In this document: positions 1 to 10,296 of the stretch, one piece after another
Numbering within the stretch: the stretch's first letter is position 1
How the letters are laid out: the number at the start of each line of letters is the position of its first letter
From: Ischnura elegans
Taxonomy: Eukaryota > Arthropoda > Insecta > Odonata > Coenagrionidae
Reading direction: 5' to 3'
NCBI RefSeq assembly: GCF_921293095.1
Contig: NC_060248.1
Location: forward strand, 136,412,972 to 136,476,971
DNA length: 64,000 nt
The notes under the pieces: generated by a model
Databases searched by the model: none
The model's input: only the letters and a program-made list of their open reading frames with translations
What the model was told of the DNA's origin: nothing
Program-made: the position numbers and the translations under genes

Positions 1-230
1 TGATAGCAGTTCATTACTTTACCAGGCACTCAAAATAGTGAAAGTCCACACTGAGAGTTTGCTTAATTTTGTTTGCTATGTAAGCATCAAAATATTTCTT
101 GAATGGTCAATGATATAATACCAGGTTTTATCATGCAGCCTTCACTTGATGTCTCAAAGCATGGGTGACCGCGGCTTAAGCATATAGTCCAGAAAGTTTT
201 CTAATGAAAGGTTAAAAAATTTTCAAGGAC
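1..230. other. Flank left of the Copia element, nothing recognised
   Basis: AT-rich sequence without a convincing open frame, repeat or RNA motif. The last five bases before the element (231-235, ATTAC) are the left half of its target-site duplication. Confidence 0.5.
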
Positions 231-235
231 ATTAC

Positions 236-1738
236 TGTCAAAAACGAAAAAAAGTCTTCTTTACGTCTTCGTTACAAAAAACTATTTTATTCGTCTTCTA
301 TATCCCAAGGCCGTACAACAATCACTTTTTATATTGGCAACGTAAATAAAAAACAATACAAACATTCATCATCACCCTAGTCAGCACAAAAGATATTTTA
401 CCCCATTGTTACCCAAATTTTACACGGGTAAAATTGTGGTAAAAGATGGGTAACCTGCATGGTAACGAGTAAAATATCTGTAAATTTAAGTGGTAAAATT
501 CGGGTAATTTCATGGTAAAACACGGGTAAAATTCGTACTTTTTCCGGGTAAAACTTCCCGATGCGACATCAGAGCCATCTGTGGAGCTTCAGAGTAAACA
601 TGACGACACTCCCTCTATCGGTGCTATTGTGAACTAACAGTACCTAATGGCAATGCGCTATAGGCATTCATATGCACGATAAATGAACGAAATCGACATT
701 GGTATTGAAAAATAACTGTTTATTGAATGACGAAAAGTAACTACATATACAAACACGACATATATTAGGAGATAACCACTTGGTGAAAGAGAAATAATAA
801 CAAAAATAAAACCCACATTCACGAGGACATACGTACTCGAAGAAAGAGAGATGACTGAAATAAATAACAGTTATGTTTTAAGTGGAATTGCCAATTTGAT
901 TACTCTTAAAATAGAAACAATGTTAAACTTAGAACGAATTTCCTTCCGTTAAGCACTTGGTGACAACAGCTTCCACACCGAACTCCTAATGGCATGCTTA
1001 CGAGGAAACAATTCACCCAAACGAGAATCCTAAAAACTGCTTTTCCAAAGTTTTTCACCTGAAATTTTCAATGAAATCACTGTAAATAAAGAGCTCTATA
1101 CTTTAGCAGAGGTTGAGGGAACCAAATTTCAGTTATATTGGTTATTAAAAAGTATATTGCCTCACCACGGCGTCACAACAAAAAGTGATGCAGCTCTCTG
1201 GTTAAATTTTCAACTGAATTATATTCAACTATTTTCAGCATTGTATCAGGCAACTTAGTTTAGCTTACTTCATGCTCCAGTAATAGATAGAAATTATAAT
1301 TACCAGGCACGTTACTTCGGCACATGTATACAGAATACTATAGTCGCGTTCATGTTCCTCCTTCATTGTTTACTTGTTCACTCGTACGTTACAGTCCACT
1401 AGTCGCAAATCGCAGAGGATCCAGAATAGCCAACTGTCAAGATTTGAACTCGACCTTTCATAAAATTTAAACGAAAATAATTATCCGATGAAAATTAGTA
1501 CTCTCCTCTATTTATTTACGAAAATAATCTGGTAATTTTTAAGTAATTGAATTTTTGTTAATGACCATAGCCTTTCATCGATAGCGTGTAGGTATATAAA
1601 GTGAAACTATTAGCAAAAATAAATCGAAAACAGTTTGCAAAATATCACTACAGCGTTGCTGTGGTTATATTGAACTTTGAAGGTCCTTGAACGTAAAAAT
1701 GCAAAACTCTACAAAATATTAATTTTCACATTACAACA
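236..1738 (-). repeat. Copia 3' LTR, split by an insertion
   Basis: The LTR is read as 236-376 and 1687-1738 (141 + 52 = 193 bp, exactly the length of the other LTR). The sequence between is an unrelated 1.3-kb insertion. Base 1738 is the final A of the terminal CA and is followed at once by the polypurine tract of the element. Confidence 0.92.
377..1686. mobile_element. Unclassified 1.3-kb insertion in the Copia LTR, with GGTAAAA subterminal motifs
   Basis: The bounds follow from comparison with the intact LTR. Only CC is duplicated at the ends, so the target duplication is short or eroded, and I could not match terminal inverted repeats. From 391 to 560 about a dozen copies of GGTAAAA/GGGTAA and their complement occur, including an 11-bp inverted pair (391-401 and 469-479). 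Clustered subterminal motifs of this sort are transposase binding sites in some DNA transposons. No coding capacity was recognised. Confidence 0.55.
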
Positions 1739-1752
1739 CCTCCCCTCGTTCG
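1739..1752 (-). promoter_or_regulatory. Copia polypurine tract
   Basis: On the minus strand the bases just before the 3' LTR are a purine-rich run ending CGAGGGGAGG, the expected position and composition of the plus-strand primer in LTR retrotransposons. Confidence 0.75.
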
Positions 1753-1815
1753 AGGATGATGGAAAGGAACACAAAAAACATCATACATAACTTCGTAACT
1801 TTAGTTGTGAGTTTC

Positions 1816-1974
1816 TTACTCCAACTTAATTATGCCCATTTCTTTGGCAAACAATAATGTCTTAGGTCCAGACAAACTCTTTGTCAAACAGTCTGCAATG
1901 TTACTATCAGATTTCACATATTTCAATGAAATCTCTCCCTCCTTCACAGCCTCTCGGACATAGTTGTATTTTAC
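1816..1974 (-). pseudogene. Copia RNase H C-terminal end
   Basis: Left of the foldback insertion the minus strand reads VKYNYVREAVKEGEISLKYV and then SNIADCLTKSL, the standard Copia RNase H tail, ending at a natural stop (MGIIKLE). The codons for the first residues (VKY) also occur right of the foldback element. This is the 9-bp target duplication GTATTTTAC, present at 1966-1974 and 5355-5363. Confidence 0.9.
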
Positions 1975-2926
1975 CAAGGTTCTTAGACGGTAAGGTTGCC
2001 TCATTCGTAACTGCGCATGCGCCAGCAGAAGTCCCGTTACGTCACGGTAGACCCAACTTCCAGCGCCATTTCAAATTCTAGCCTTTCCGCGGGCCTAACT
2101 GCTTACCGCAGCGAGTTCTTGAATTTACCCTCTATCGAACACTATAAGCCGAATTTTAAATTGAAGGCCGATTTATGAAAATAATGATGATAAGATTTAA
2201 AAAAAAGATAAATTCGTGTATTCAGACGCCATAATTTCCTGATGAAGTGATGAAATGGGAAGGTGTGCGAGTTGATTCCGTGTCCACACTTCCTTCCTGT
2301 AACTCTCAAAACACTGTTTTCCTTGCTACTTCCGCAATATAATTTAAACTTAGATTAATATGGCTGGGAGGAAAATACGCAAAAACCAAATTAGTTGCTT
2401 CAAAAAATTACAGTTCTGCAACTTTTTAAATAGAAATTATGCTCGTTTTCATTCTTCGCCGGGCTTTGAAAATACAGACTGTCCCAAGGGTCGTGTGTCA
2501 TTTTTGACCTGTAAATTTAGTAACTTTGCATGGAGCAATGTTCATTAAAATTAGCATATGTACTTATGGGAAAAAGTCCTAAGTTTTGTTGAGTGTAAAA
2601 AAATTTTTACAATTTTGACCTTTTGACCTCACAATGTGGGTCCAAACCAAAAATCTCAACTTGCCTTAATTTCAATGTTTAAAAAATCGAGATAGAAAAA
2701 AGTCTGAATTTCATTGACCAAGATGACTATTCTTAGGTTTTCGGACACGAGAAACCCGAAAATAATACTTTTATTCACGAAAATTCAACTGTTGACCCAG
2801 TAAGGTCACCGTCAAGGTCACAAAGGTGGCAAAAAGAATAGTATACCAACAAAGGTGTCGATCCATGGGTTTTATAGGGTGCCCAAGTCATTGGTAAAGT
2901 CCAAAAACCCTTATTATTCACTAATT

Positions 2927-3250
2927 GACCTCCGAGGGTCACAATGGGGGTCAAAGGTCATAGAGTTTAACGTCGGGCCATCATGACAACCAACGTGTCA
3001 AACCATGGGTTTTGAAGGGTGCCAAAGTCGGTTAGGCAGTTCATAGATCCGTAGTGTGGATTTTTAGACCTCCGAGGGTCACAATGGGGGTCAAAGGTCA
3101 TAGGGTTAAACCTCGGGCAATCATGACAACCAACGTGTCAAGCGATCGGTTTTGGAGGGTGCCAAAGTCGGTTAGGCAGTTCATAGATCCGTATTGTTGA
3201 TTTTTTGACCTCCGAAATTCATAATGGGGTCAAAGGTCTTAGAGTTAAAC
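2927..3250. repeat. 140-bp tandem units, left arm of the foldback (3 copies)
   Basis: The motif GACCTCCGAGGGTCACAATG starts at 2927 and 3067, and a diverged copy starts at 3207, exactly 140 bp apart. Each unit contains GGGGTCAAAGGTCATAG and GTGCCAAAGTCGGTTAGGC. The third unit breaks down before its end. Confidence 0.85.
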
Positions 3251-3282
3251 CATAGAGTAAGAAAGTATGCAACGCGCTTACC

Positions 3283-3380
3283 ATCCCTTCCTTCCGAATT
3301 TTTTCCATTTCCTCGCAGTCTTTTCCAACAGGCCCCCCGTGCTCTCTTACTTTAACGCCGCAGTTGATTATTTATTTCTC
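3283..3380 (-). repeat. Captured LINE fragment at the inner edge of the left foldback arm
   Basis: This stretch resembles the linker between endonuclease and RT of the RTE-like LINE at about 19340-19440. Shared landmarks are TTTTCCATTTCCTC, GTCTTTTCCAACA and GATTATT. The inverted counterpart is at about 3800-3875 (CTTTTCCGACAAGCCTCC on the minus strand). A piece of retrotransposon coding sequence is thus part of both arms. Confidence 0.65.
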
Positions 3381-3954
3381 TAAATATTCTTTTGATTTGT
3401 CGCCCAAAGTGTAAGACAAAACTCCGTTTAAAAAGATATTGGCTATGTCCAAAACCTTAAGGTAAAAAATAAAAGCAATGGATGAATCCAGCTTTTATTT
3501 TGATTGTATCAAGCAATCTGATAAAAATTTGACGATTTTAGAGAAATATCATAAAACGATAACATTAATAGGATAATAAACTGAAATGTGAACATGGAGT
3601 TTTCATTGTGCTAGTCAACCATCCAATTGTAGATATGGTTTCGATTGCCATGCTCTTCTTCTTTTGAAGCTCCTGCAACATTACACTTTCTAGGTCTTCC
3701 AGTTTAGAATTTTTAAATTCGTTATAACGCACACCTGGAATTTTCTAGTACACGCTGCGCGGACAATAGTGCGCGGACACAGCGTCGGGAAAAAGGATGT
3801 CTAGGGAAATAAATAATCAACAACGGCTCGAAACTAAGAGGGCGGGGGAGGCTTGTCGGAAAAGACAGTCGATATGTGTACTACCACCACTCACTTGGTC
3901 ACCCTTCTAAACCTTTGGCTGGGGACATTAGTTTTCCTATTACTCCAAAACATA

Positions 3955-4412
3955 CCTCTATGACCTTTGACCCCCATTATGACCCTCGGTGGTAAAAAAA
4001 TACACAATATGGATCTACGAACAGCAAAACTGACTTGGGCACACTTTAAAACCCATGGTTCCACACTTATGCTGTCATATTGGCCCGAGGTTTAACTCTA
4101 TGACCTTTGACCCCCATTGTGACCCTCAACAGCAAAAGTCTATGAGCGGATCTATGAACTGCCTAACCGACTTTGGCACCCTCCAAAACCTATCGTTTGA
4201 CACGTTGGTTGTCATGATTGCCCGAGGTTTAACCCTATGACCTTTGACCCCCATTGTGACCCTCGGAGGTCTAAAAATCCACACTACGGATCTATGAACT
4301 GCCTAACCGACTTTGGCACCCTTCAAAACCCATGGTTTGACACGTTGGTTGTCATGATGGCCCGACGTTAAACTCTATGACCTTTGACCCCCATTGTGAC
4401 CCTCGGAGGTCA
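3955..4412. repeat. 140-bp tandem units, right arm of the foldback (4 copies)
   Basis: The same unit in inverted orientation: TGACCTTTGACCCCCATTGT recurs about every 140 bp near 3961, 4100, 4240 and 4379. There is one more copy than in the left arm. This accounts for the length difference of the arms and suggests unequal exchange inside one arm. Confidence 0.85.
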
Positions 4413-5479
4413 ATTAGTGAATAATAAGGGTTTTTGGACTTTACCAATGACTTGGGCACCCTATAAAACCCATGGATCGACACCTTTGTTGGTATACTAT
4501 TCTTTTTGCCACCTTTGTGACCTTGACGGTGACCTTACTGGGTCAACAGTTGAATTTTCGTGAATAAAAGTATTATTTTCGGGTTTCTCGTGTCCGAAAA
4601 CCTAAGAATAGTCATCTTGGTCAATGAAATTCAGACTTTTTTCTATCTCGATTTTTTAAACATTGAAATTAAGGCAAGTTGAGATTTTTGGTTTGGACCC
4701 ACATTGTGAGGTCAAAAGGTCAAAATTGTAAGATTTTTTTTACACTCAACAAAACTTAGGACTTTTTCCCATAAGTACATATGCTAATTTTAATGAACAT
4801 TGCTCCATGCAAAGTTACTAAATTTACAGGTCAAAAATGACACACGACCCTTGGGACAGTCTGTATTTTCAAAGCCCGGCGAAGAATGAAAACGAGCATA
4901 ATTTCTATTTAAAAAGTTGCAGAACTGTAATTTTTTGAAGCAACTAATTTGGTTTTTGCGTATTTTCCTCCCAGCCATATTAATCTAAGTTTAAATTATA
5001 TTGCGGAAGTAGCAAGGAAAACAGTGTTTTGAGAGTTACAGGAAGGAAGTGTGGACACGGAATCAACTCGCACACCTTCCCATTTCATCACTTCATCAGG
5101 AAATTATGGCGTCTGAATACACGAATTTATCTTTTTTTTAAATCTTATCATCATTATTTTCATAAATCGGCCTTCAATTTAAAATTCGGCTTATAGTGTT
5201 CGATAGAGGGTAAATTCAAGAACTCGCTGCGGTAAGCAGTTAGGCCCGCGGAAAGGCTAGAATTTGAAATGGCGCTGGAAGTTGGGTCTACCGTGACGTC
5301 AAGCCAATGGGAGCCCGAGTCGCGAATGAGGCAACCTTTACTTTAAGAACCTTGGTATTTTACCACGAAATGTTTACTCCTCTCATTTACTATGTCATTA
5401 TTGGCAATGTACCTATATGGCACCTTGGTTATCACAAAAAATGGTGCAGGTCTTTGGAATGAGGCTGCTTTGCTTCAAT

Positions 5480-5854
5480 TCACAAAAAAAACGGCCTCAT
5501 CCACTGGATTTCACACACACATTCATAAATAGCAACATACTCAGCATGCGTGCTTGAGGTGGCTATGCTTCTCTGCTTCCTACTTTTCCAAATCATTGCT
5601 CCACCTCCCAGCGTGATAACATACCCAGTGACAGACTTTCGATCATCTCTATCCCCTGCCCAATCTGAATCACAATAGCATGCAAAACCTTCACCTTTCC
5701 TGAAAACAAGTTGATAATCACATGTACTCTTTAAATATCTCATTACATGTTGAACTCCATTCCAATTTGTTACATAGTGGGGTTGCTACAGCATTGACTA
5801 AGTTTGCACACTGCGTTTGCAATATCTGGACGAGTATTGGTACTCAAGTATAAC
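5480..5854 (-). pseudogene. Copia RT tail and RNase H, first part
   Basis: Reading leftward on the minus strand, LLYLSTNTRPDIANAV continues the RT interrupted at 6873. Two stops follow. From 5743 comes YLKSTCDYQLVF and the RNase H start CYCDSDWAGDRDDRKS, then SRKQRSIATSSTHAEYVA, which holds catalytic acidic residues. The frame is lost near 5480. The rest of RNase H (HFVVKY) continues to 5364, where the foldback element is inserted. RNase H removes the RNA strand during reverse transcription. Confidence 0.88.
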
Positions 5855-5857
5855 AAG

Positions 5858-6869
5858 ATAGCACAAAGTAAGTGAGTTAACCGTTTCTTATGGTTTTCTT
5901 ACGGAAAAAATTGATAAGCAGCTTATCGTAAGCTAAGGGACTTATATAAGGCAAGGGTAAGACGTTAGGGGCGTTTAGGTAAGGAATGCCGTCAAATATC
6001 CTCAGGCAATGTAAGTCACTTCTGTTGGAGCGCCAAAGGCGGCTGAACAGCGTACTACACATGCTACGCGGCTCATCTTGACATGAATTTAAAGGCTATT
6101 GGGGAAATTTAGCGAGTTTTTAGAAGGGCTGAACAACTGATAACAGATTTTCCTGTAAATAGAAAAAAATTAATAACCGCAAGCAACCGGCTAGTGAAGA
6201 TATAAAGCATAGTACAAGTACTCTATCCATGCGGCGGAAAGAAAAAAAAATAACGCCAGGATGTATCCGAACGTGCGACCGTCAGAACCGTAGTACTACT
6301 CGCTAACCACTACACCACGGCAGTTGTTGAGAACAGGTGGTGTAGTTACTAATTAAATATCCAATTATGTAAAATAAACTTGTTTGGCATGTGCATGAAA
6401 AACTGAATTTATTCAAGGTCCATACATTTTAACATTTATGAATTTTAAATTATGGTTTGATAACCCGACGACTACAATACGTATATTAGATGTTCCTTCC
6501 GGCATTTTTATATTATTCTACGTTGGTATTCTTGTGAAATTGTGTTTTTCTTACGACCTTCGTTAAGCTATCAGTTCATAAATGTGAATGATTTTCAAAT
6601 TATGGCGGTATGATGTTATTTCTCCTCATAATATAGAAGCGCCAATAATAAAAACATTGTTTTAATGCATAAAGGCCTTAATTAACACTCTGTAACGATG
6701 GGATAATAACAGCATCTACGGAAGTGCTGAAAGTTTGGCATCCATTTTGCCATTACTCTGGATGTTTGTCGCCCTGGCCGTAAGAAACCCATAACAAGCT
6801 TACTTGAGAAGCGACTTCCTTATTTCTTCCTTTCACCTTATCTCAATGACTTATAATGTGCTAGCTGGG
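5858..6869. mobile_element. 1.0-kb insertion in Copia RT with degenerate inverted ends
   Basis: Placed where RT codons stop (6873) and resume (5854); AAG occurs on both sides as a possible 3-bp duplication. The ends are weakly inverted. TAGCACA with AAGTAAGTGAG at the left resembles the complement of the right end, and a better match is CTTATGGTTTTCTTACGG near 5887 against CCGTAAGAAACCCATAA near 6778. No transposase was recognised. Type unknown; probably a non-autonomous DNA transposon. Confidence 0.5.
6252..6322 (-). repeat. tRNA-like sequence, probably a tRNA-derived SINE head
   Basis: On the minus strand GTGGTGTAGTGGTTAGCG matches the A box of polymerase III promoters, and ACGTTCGGATAC, about 30 bases on, resembles a B box. 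The stretch starts CTGCCG and ends CTGGCG and is followed by an A/T-rich tail. The acceptor stem pairs poorly, so I do not call it a working tRNA gene. Confidence 0.5.
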
Positions 6870-6872
6870 AAG

Positions 6873-7505
6873 CTGCCTATTGCACTCTGGTATTTCTCCT
6901 TGCAAAAAATTTCTCCTTCTCCTTTACTCTCAAAATTTGCACCTGCTTGTAGTGGACAAGAAACACCTTTACCTTCTAACATATAAAAATCTCTGAGAAA
7001 AGACATGACATACTTCTTCTGACTCAAAATGACAGTTCCCCTGTTTGGTCTGGTGAATTGGATGGACAAAAATGTGTTCACCATACCCAAGTCCTTCACC
7101 TGAATTAAGGATGCAATTTCATTTTTGAACACACCTACTTCTTCCTTCTCACCTATAATCAAGAAATCATCCACATATGTTCCAACAATTACATTGCTCC
7201 TTAAGTACACACAAGGGTCACTGATACATTTCACAAACCCTAACTCCACCAAAATCTTACTGAGAAACTCATACCAATTTCTCCCTGACTGTTTTAAACC
7301 ATAAAGGCTCTTCTTCAACCTACATCCAGCTTGCTGTTTAAATAAGCCCCCACCACGTCTAGGTGATCTATTTCCCAATTATTTTCCACAGCAATATAGG
7401 CTAACAGACGAACTGATTTCCTTTCAACAACTGGACTGGAAGTGTCATGATAATTCACACCGTATGTTTGAGTAAAACCCTGAGCCACAAGTCTTGCCTT
7501 AAATC
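6873..7505 (-). pseudogene. Copia reverse transcriptase core, frameshifted
   Basis: The RT continues in a third frame at 7379-7505 (KARLVAQGFTQTYGVNY) and again in another frame below 7378. The latter carries the conserved SLYGLKQSGRNWYE motif and the catalytic YVDD (GTYVDDFLII), followed by LSQKKYVMSFLRDF. At YQSAIGS the frame runs into an unrelated 1.0-kb insertion (5858-6869); the codons for the next RT residues resume at 5854. At least two frame breaks make this copy inactive, although the catalytic Asp pair is intact. Confidence 0.9.
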
Positions 7506-9263
7506 TTACAATGTTATACCTTCGTTATTCCTTTTAAGAGCAAAAACCCATTTACAGCCCACTACTTTCATATCCGGTCGTCTTCTCACGATGTCCCAGG
7601 TCTCTTGGCCTTCGATGTTCCGTAATTCTTCTTCAATGGCTAACCTCCAGTTGTCGGCTTGAGATCCTTCTATGGCTTGGCGGTAACTGGTTGGGACATC
7701 ATCTTTTCCAAGGACAGAACGGGTGACGTTGCAGCATTCACACGGTCCTTTGGGCACCCGCTGCCGATTTGACCTCCTCAGGGCTTGAGGATTTTCCTGC
7801 TCTTGTTCCTCATTCTGGACCTGGGCCTCTATTTCTGCATTTTCCTCTCCTGGCCTCTGGGCTATGGCTTGTGGCATATGTGTCGGGAGGGCTGCATCAA
7901 CTTCTTCTTCTTCACTCGATGTGTCTTCTATCTGGTCGCCTTTCTCACTGTTTACCTTTCTATGGAATGGGAACACAGTCTCATTGAATATGACATCTCG
8001 ACTAATAATGACTTTCCTTGTATTGAGGTCCCACAATCTGTAGCCTTTGGTGCCCTCTGGGTACCCCAGCATCACTGCTTCCTTTGCTCTGGCATCTAGC
8101 TTGTCACCATGGACTACTCGATACCAAGCCTGACAACCAAACACCCTTAGGTACTGAAAATCCTTCTCTTCAAGTTCTCTTCCAAGCCACCTCTTTAGTG
8201 GAATTTCAGAATCTATTGCTGTTGATGGACAATGATTTCTTAAATGACATGCGGTTTTTAGGGCCTCAGCCCAAAAATGTTTTGGCATACCAGATTGTTG
8301 CAGCATAGCACGGATGGTATTCAAAATTGTCTGGTTGTACCGCTCGGCCAGACCATTCTGCTGAGGGACATATGGTGCAGAGAGACGATGTAGGACTCCA
8401 CTCTTCTCAAGGTGTTTCTTGAATTCATTTGATGAGTATTCCCCACCGTTATCACTCTGGAACTCCTGTATTTTAGTTCCATGTGTGACTTCCACCATTT
8501 TCTGATATTTTATGAACTGCTCAGTGACTTCACTTTTGGCCTTCAAGGGAACTACAACAGTGAAATGAGAAAATTCATCAATAAAAGTGACAAAAAATCT
8601 GCAGCCACTCAAAGAGGCACAGGGCATAGGCCCCACGACATCAGAGTGGACCCTTTGGAGGACATGTGTAGTCTTACTGTCTTTTTCTCCATTGTAGGAA
8701 AATTTCAGTCTCTTAAACTTTCCCTGTATACATGCTTCACATTCTTCTTCTGTCTTCTTACTCATTAAGTTCCGCAATGGTTCTATCTTCATCATCCCTT
8801 CATGGTGCAGGTGTCCCAAACGGTTGTGCCATGTTGTTGCTGCAATTTTACATGCTTTCCTACCTTCATGTTCTTCAGCTTCTTTTCTTATTTGTGAAAT
8901 AGAAGCACTCCCTTCAGTAGTGAGGTAATACAGGAAACCTACGCGATACCCCTGGAACAGAGTAGCTTCTTCGTCGCTAACAGTAGTCTTTCCGTCTCTC
9001 CTCACAATGGTCAAGCCCTTCTCTTCTAATTTCCCTTCCGAAATCAAATTGTCTTGGAGGCAAGGAATATATAACACATTAGTTAACTTTATTTTCCATC
9101 CACCACATTCATTCGACATCTGGATGGTCACTGATTCTTGACCTTCTATTTTTAGTGATGTACCATCACCCACAGTTACTTCTCCAGAGAGGGGTTTGAA
9201 ATCAACAAACAAATCTTTCCTAGGGCTCATATGTGATCCGATGCTGCTGAATCCAGTATCCAT
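7506..9263 (-). pseudogene. Copia pol: rest of protease, integrase and start of RT
   Basis: A 585-residue frame overlapping the gag frame by 37 bp. Its first Met lies in the wrong-frame part of the overlap; real homology begins at SHMSPRKDLF. The integrase zinc-binding HHCC motif is visible (TWHNRLGHLHHEGM, later CEACIQGK). The catalytic core has the expected Asp, Asp and Glu (VHSDVVGPM, FQSDNGGEY, PQQNGLAERYNQT). An acidic EDTSSEEEEVD tract and a basic ALRRSNRQRVP segment follow as the C-terminal linker, then the start of RT (WDIVRRRPDMKVVGCKWVF). The frame ends within RT at 7506. The integrase inserts element cDNA into the genome. Confidence 0.92.
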
Positions 9264-10195
9264 ATGCCGTTGTTTGCATGGTTTGGATTTCTTTGCATGC
9301 AGAGTACTTTATAGCCTCTTGATACTACTGATGCTGATGACTTCTTCTCTTCTTCATCTTGCTTCTGTATGGCAGGACAAAATCTTGCAGTATGCCCCTC
9401 CTTTCCACATGTGAAACAAATGTATCTCCTCCCAATAGGTTTCTTTGGAGCATTTTGTGATTTATTTTCACTGCTTACTTTAGGTCTGTTTGGCTTCTTC
9501 TTTACCTTGAGAACCTTGTGTTCTTCTGTCTTCGCGTAATCCTCATTTTTCATTCTCTTCTCTTCTAGCAGGAGTTGGGACTTAACATATTTGGATGTTA
9601 TGTCTCCTTCATTTGTTCTGTAAATACTTCGTATAAACCCAGCATATTTTTCTCGAGGCAGACCCATGAGGTAGAACGCAGCCAGTGCTCTATCCGGGAG
9701 ATTAATGCCACACTTAGTAATTTTACGGTTGTAATTCTGGATCTTGCTCATGTACTCCATCATGGAAAGGTCTTCCGTTTTTTCGGTATTTACCATTTCC
9801 TTTAGGAACATTATCTCCTGGAACACGTCGTAAGTGGTGCACATGTCTCTTAATGCCTCCCACATATCCTTCGCTAGGTCCAGTCCCACGATATCATCCA
9901 AAAATGAATCATCTACGTATTGTATGATAATGGCTCTGGCCTGTTGATTTTGTCGCTGACGGCGCCTAACCTCTTGTGGTGGGAGTTGGCTTTCGTCTTC
10001 CATTTCTATCTCGTTTCCATCACTGCCGAATGCTATGTATGGATGGAAACCTTTTACCGCTTCCCAACAATCTTTCTTCATTAAAAAAGCTTCAATTCTT
10101 ACAGCCCATACATCGTAATTATCACTGTCGAGTATTGGGATACACGTCTTCTTTTCTTCCGCCATTTTTGATGATTCCGAACTTACAAAGAACAA
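9227..10195 (-). pseudogene. Copia gag and start of protease (ORF broken at the protease active site)
   Basis: A 322-residue frame. The likely true start is the Met at residue 11 (MAEEKK), since the first ten residues are not gag-like. Residues 20-200 form the UBN2/retrotran_gag-type domain of Copia gags, followed by a basic linker and a CCHC zinc knuckle (CFTCGKEGHTARFC, about residues 255-270) that binds RNA. The last residues read WILDSAAS, the aspartic protease motif (usually DSGAS), and then a TGA stops the frame. The continuation, SHMSPRKDLF, lies in another frame of the next ORF. I see no slippery heptamer at the overlap, so I read this as a mutation rather than programmed frameshifting. 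Protein function: virus-like particle assembly in the cytoplasm. Confidence 0.88.
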
Positions 10196-10284
10196 TTATG
10201 GGGTTCACTTCTTCTAACCTCAAACGTATTCGCCGTTCACACCATCAAAAGAAAACTTCGCTTCGCATCAACACTTAGTGTTTA

Positions 10285-10296
10285 AGTCTCATAATC
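10285..10296 (-). promoter_or_regulatory. Copia primer binding site matching the anticodon arm of elongator tRNA-Met
   Basis: Directly next to the LTR the plus strand reads AGTCTCATAATC. From memory of insect tRNAs this is the anticodon arm of elongator tRNA-Met (anticodon CAU), not a tRNA 3' end. The minus-strand RNA would therefore pair with an internal tRNA segment. Drosophila copia is known to prime from a cleaved half of initiator tRNA-Met; this site suggests the same half-tRNA strategy with a different Met tRNA. The pairing is seen; use as a primer is inferred. Confidence 0.6.

Larger units (their letters stand above)
1975..5354. mobile_element. Giant foldback (MULE-like) DNA element, 3.4 kb, inserted in Copia RNase H
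   Basis: The element begins CAAGGTTCTTA and ends TAAGAACCTTG and is flanked by a perfect 9-bp target duplication (GTATTTTAC). The left arm (about 1975-3380) is the reverse complement of the right arm (about 3800-5354), leaving only about 410 bp unique in the centre. The arms are very similar; a 62-codon open stretch at 2360-2548 is mirrored with an identical translation at 4790-4978. The right arm holds one more 140-bp unit than the left. Very long inverted repeats with 9-bp duplications fit Mutator-like or Foldback elements. No transposase is present, so it is non-autonomous. The superfamily is inferred. Confidence 0.85.

Noticed and set aside
2927..4412. Regular 140-bp repeats as a CRISPR-like array or satellite
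   Set aside because: Units are contiguous with no variable spacers, occur only three to four times, and mirror each other inside a transposon.
2360..4978. Two identical 62-residue frames (2360-2548 plus, 4790-4978 minus) as a duplicated gene
   Set aside because: They are the same sequence seen in the two arms of the foldback; no start context, domain or codon pattern supports a protein.
6252..6322. Functional tRNA gene
   Set aside because: A and B boxes are present but the acceptor stem does not pair well and no clear anticodon arm fits; SINE origin is more likely.
7769..8768. Plus-strand frames in 7.7-8.8 kb
   Set aside because: They are antisense to the Copia integrase and RT and show no family motifs.
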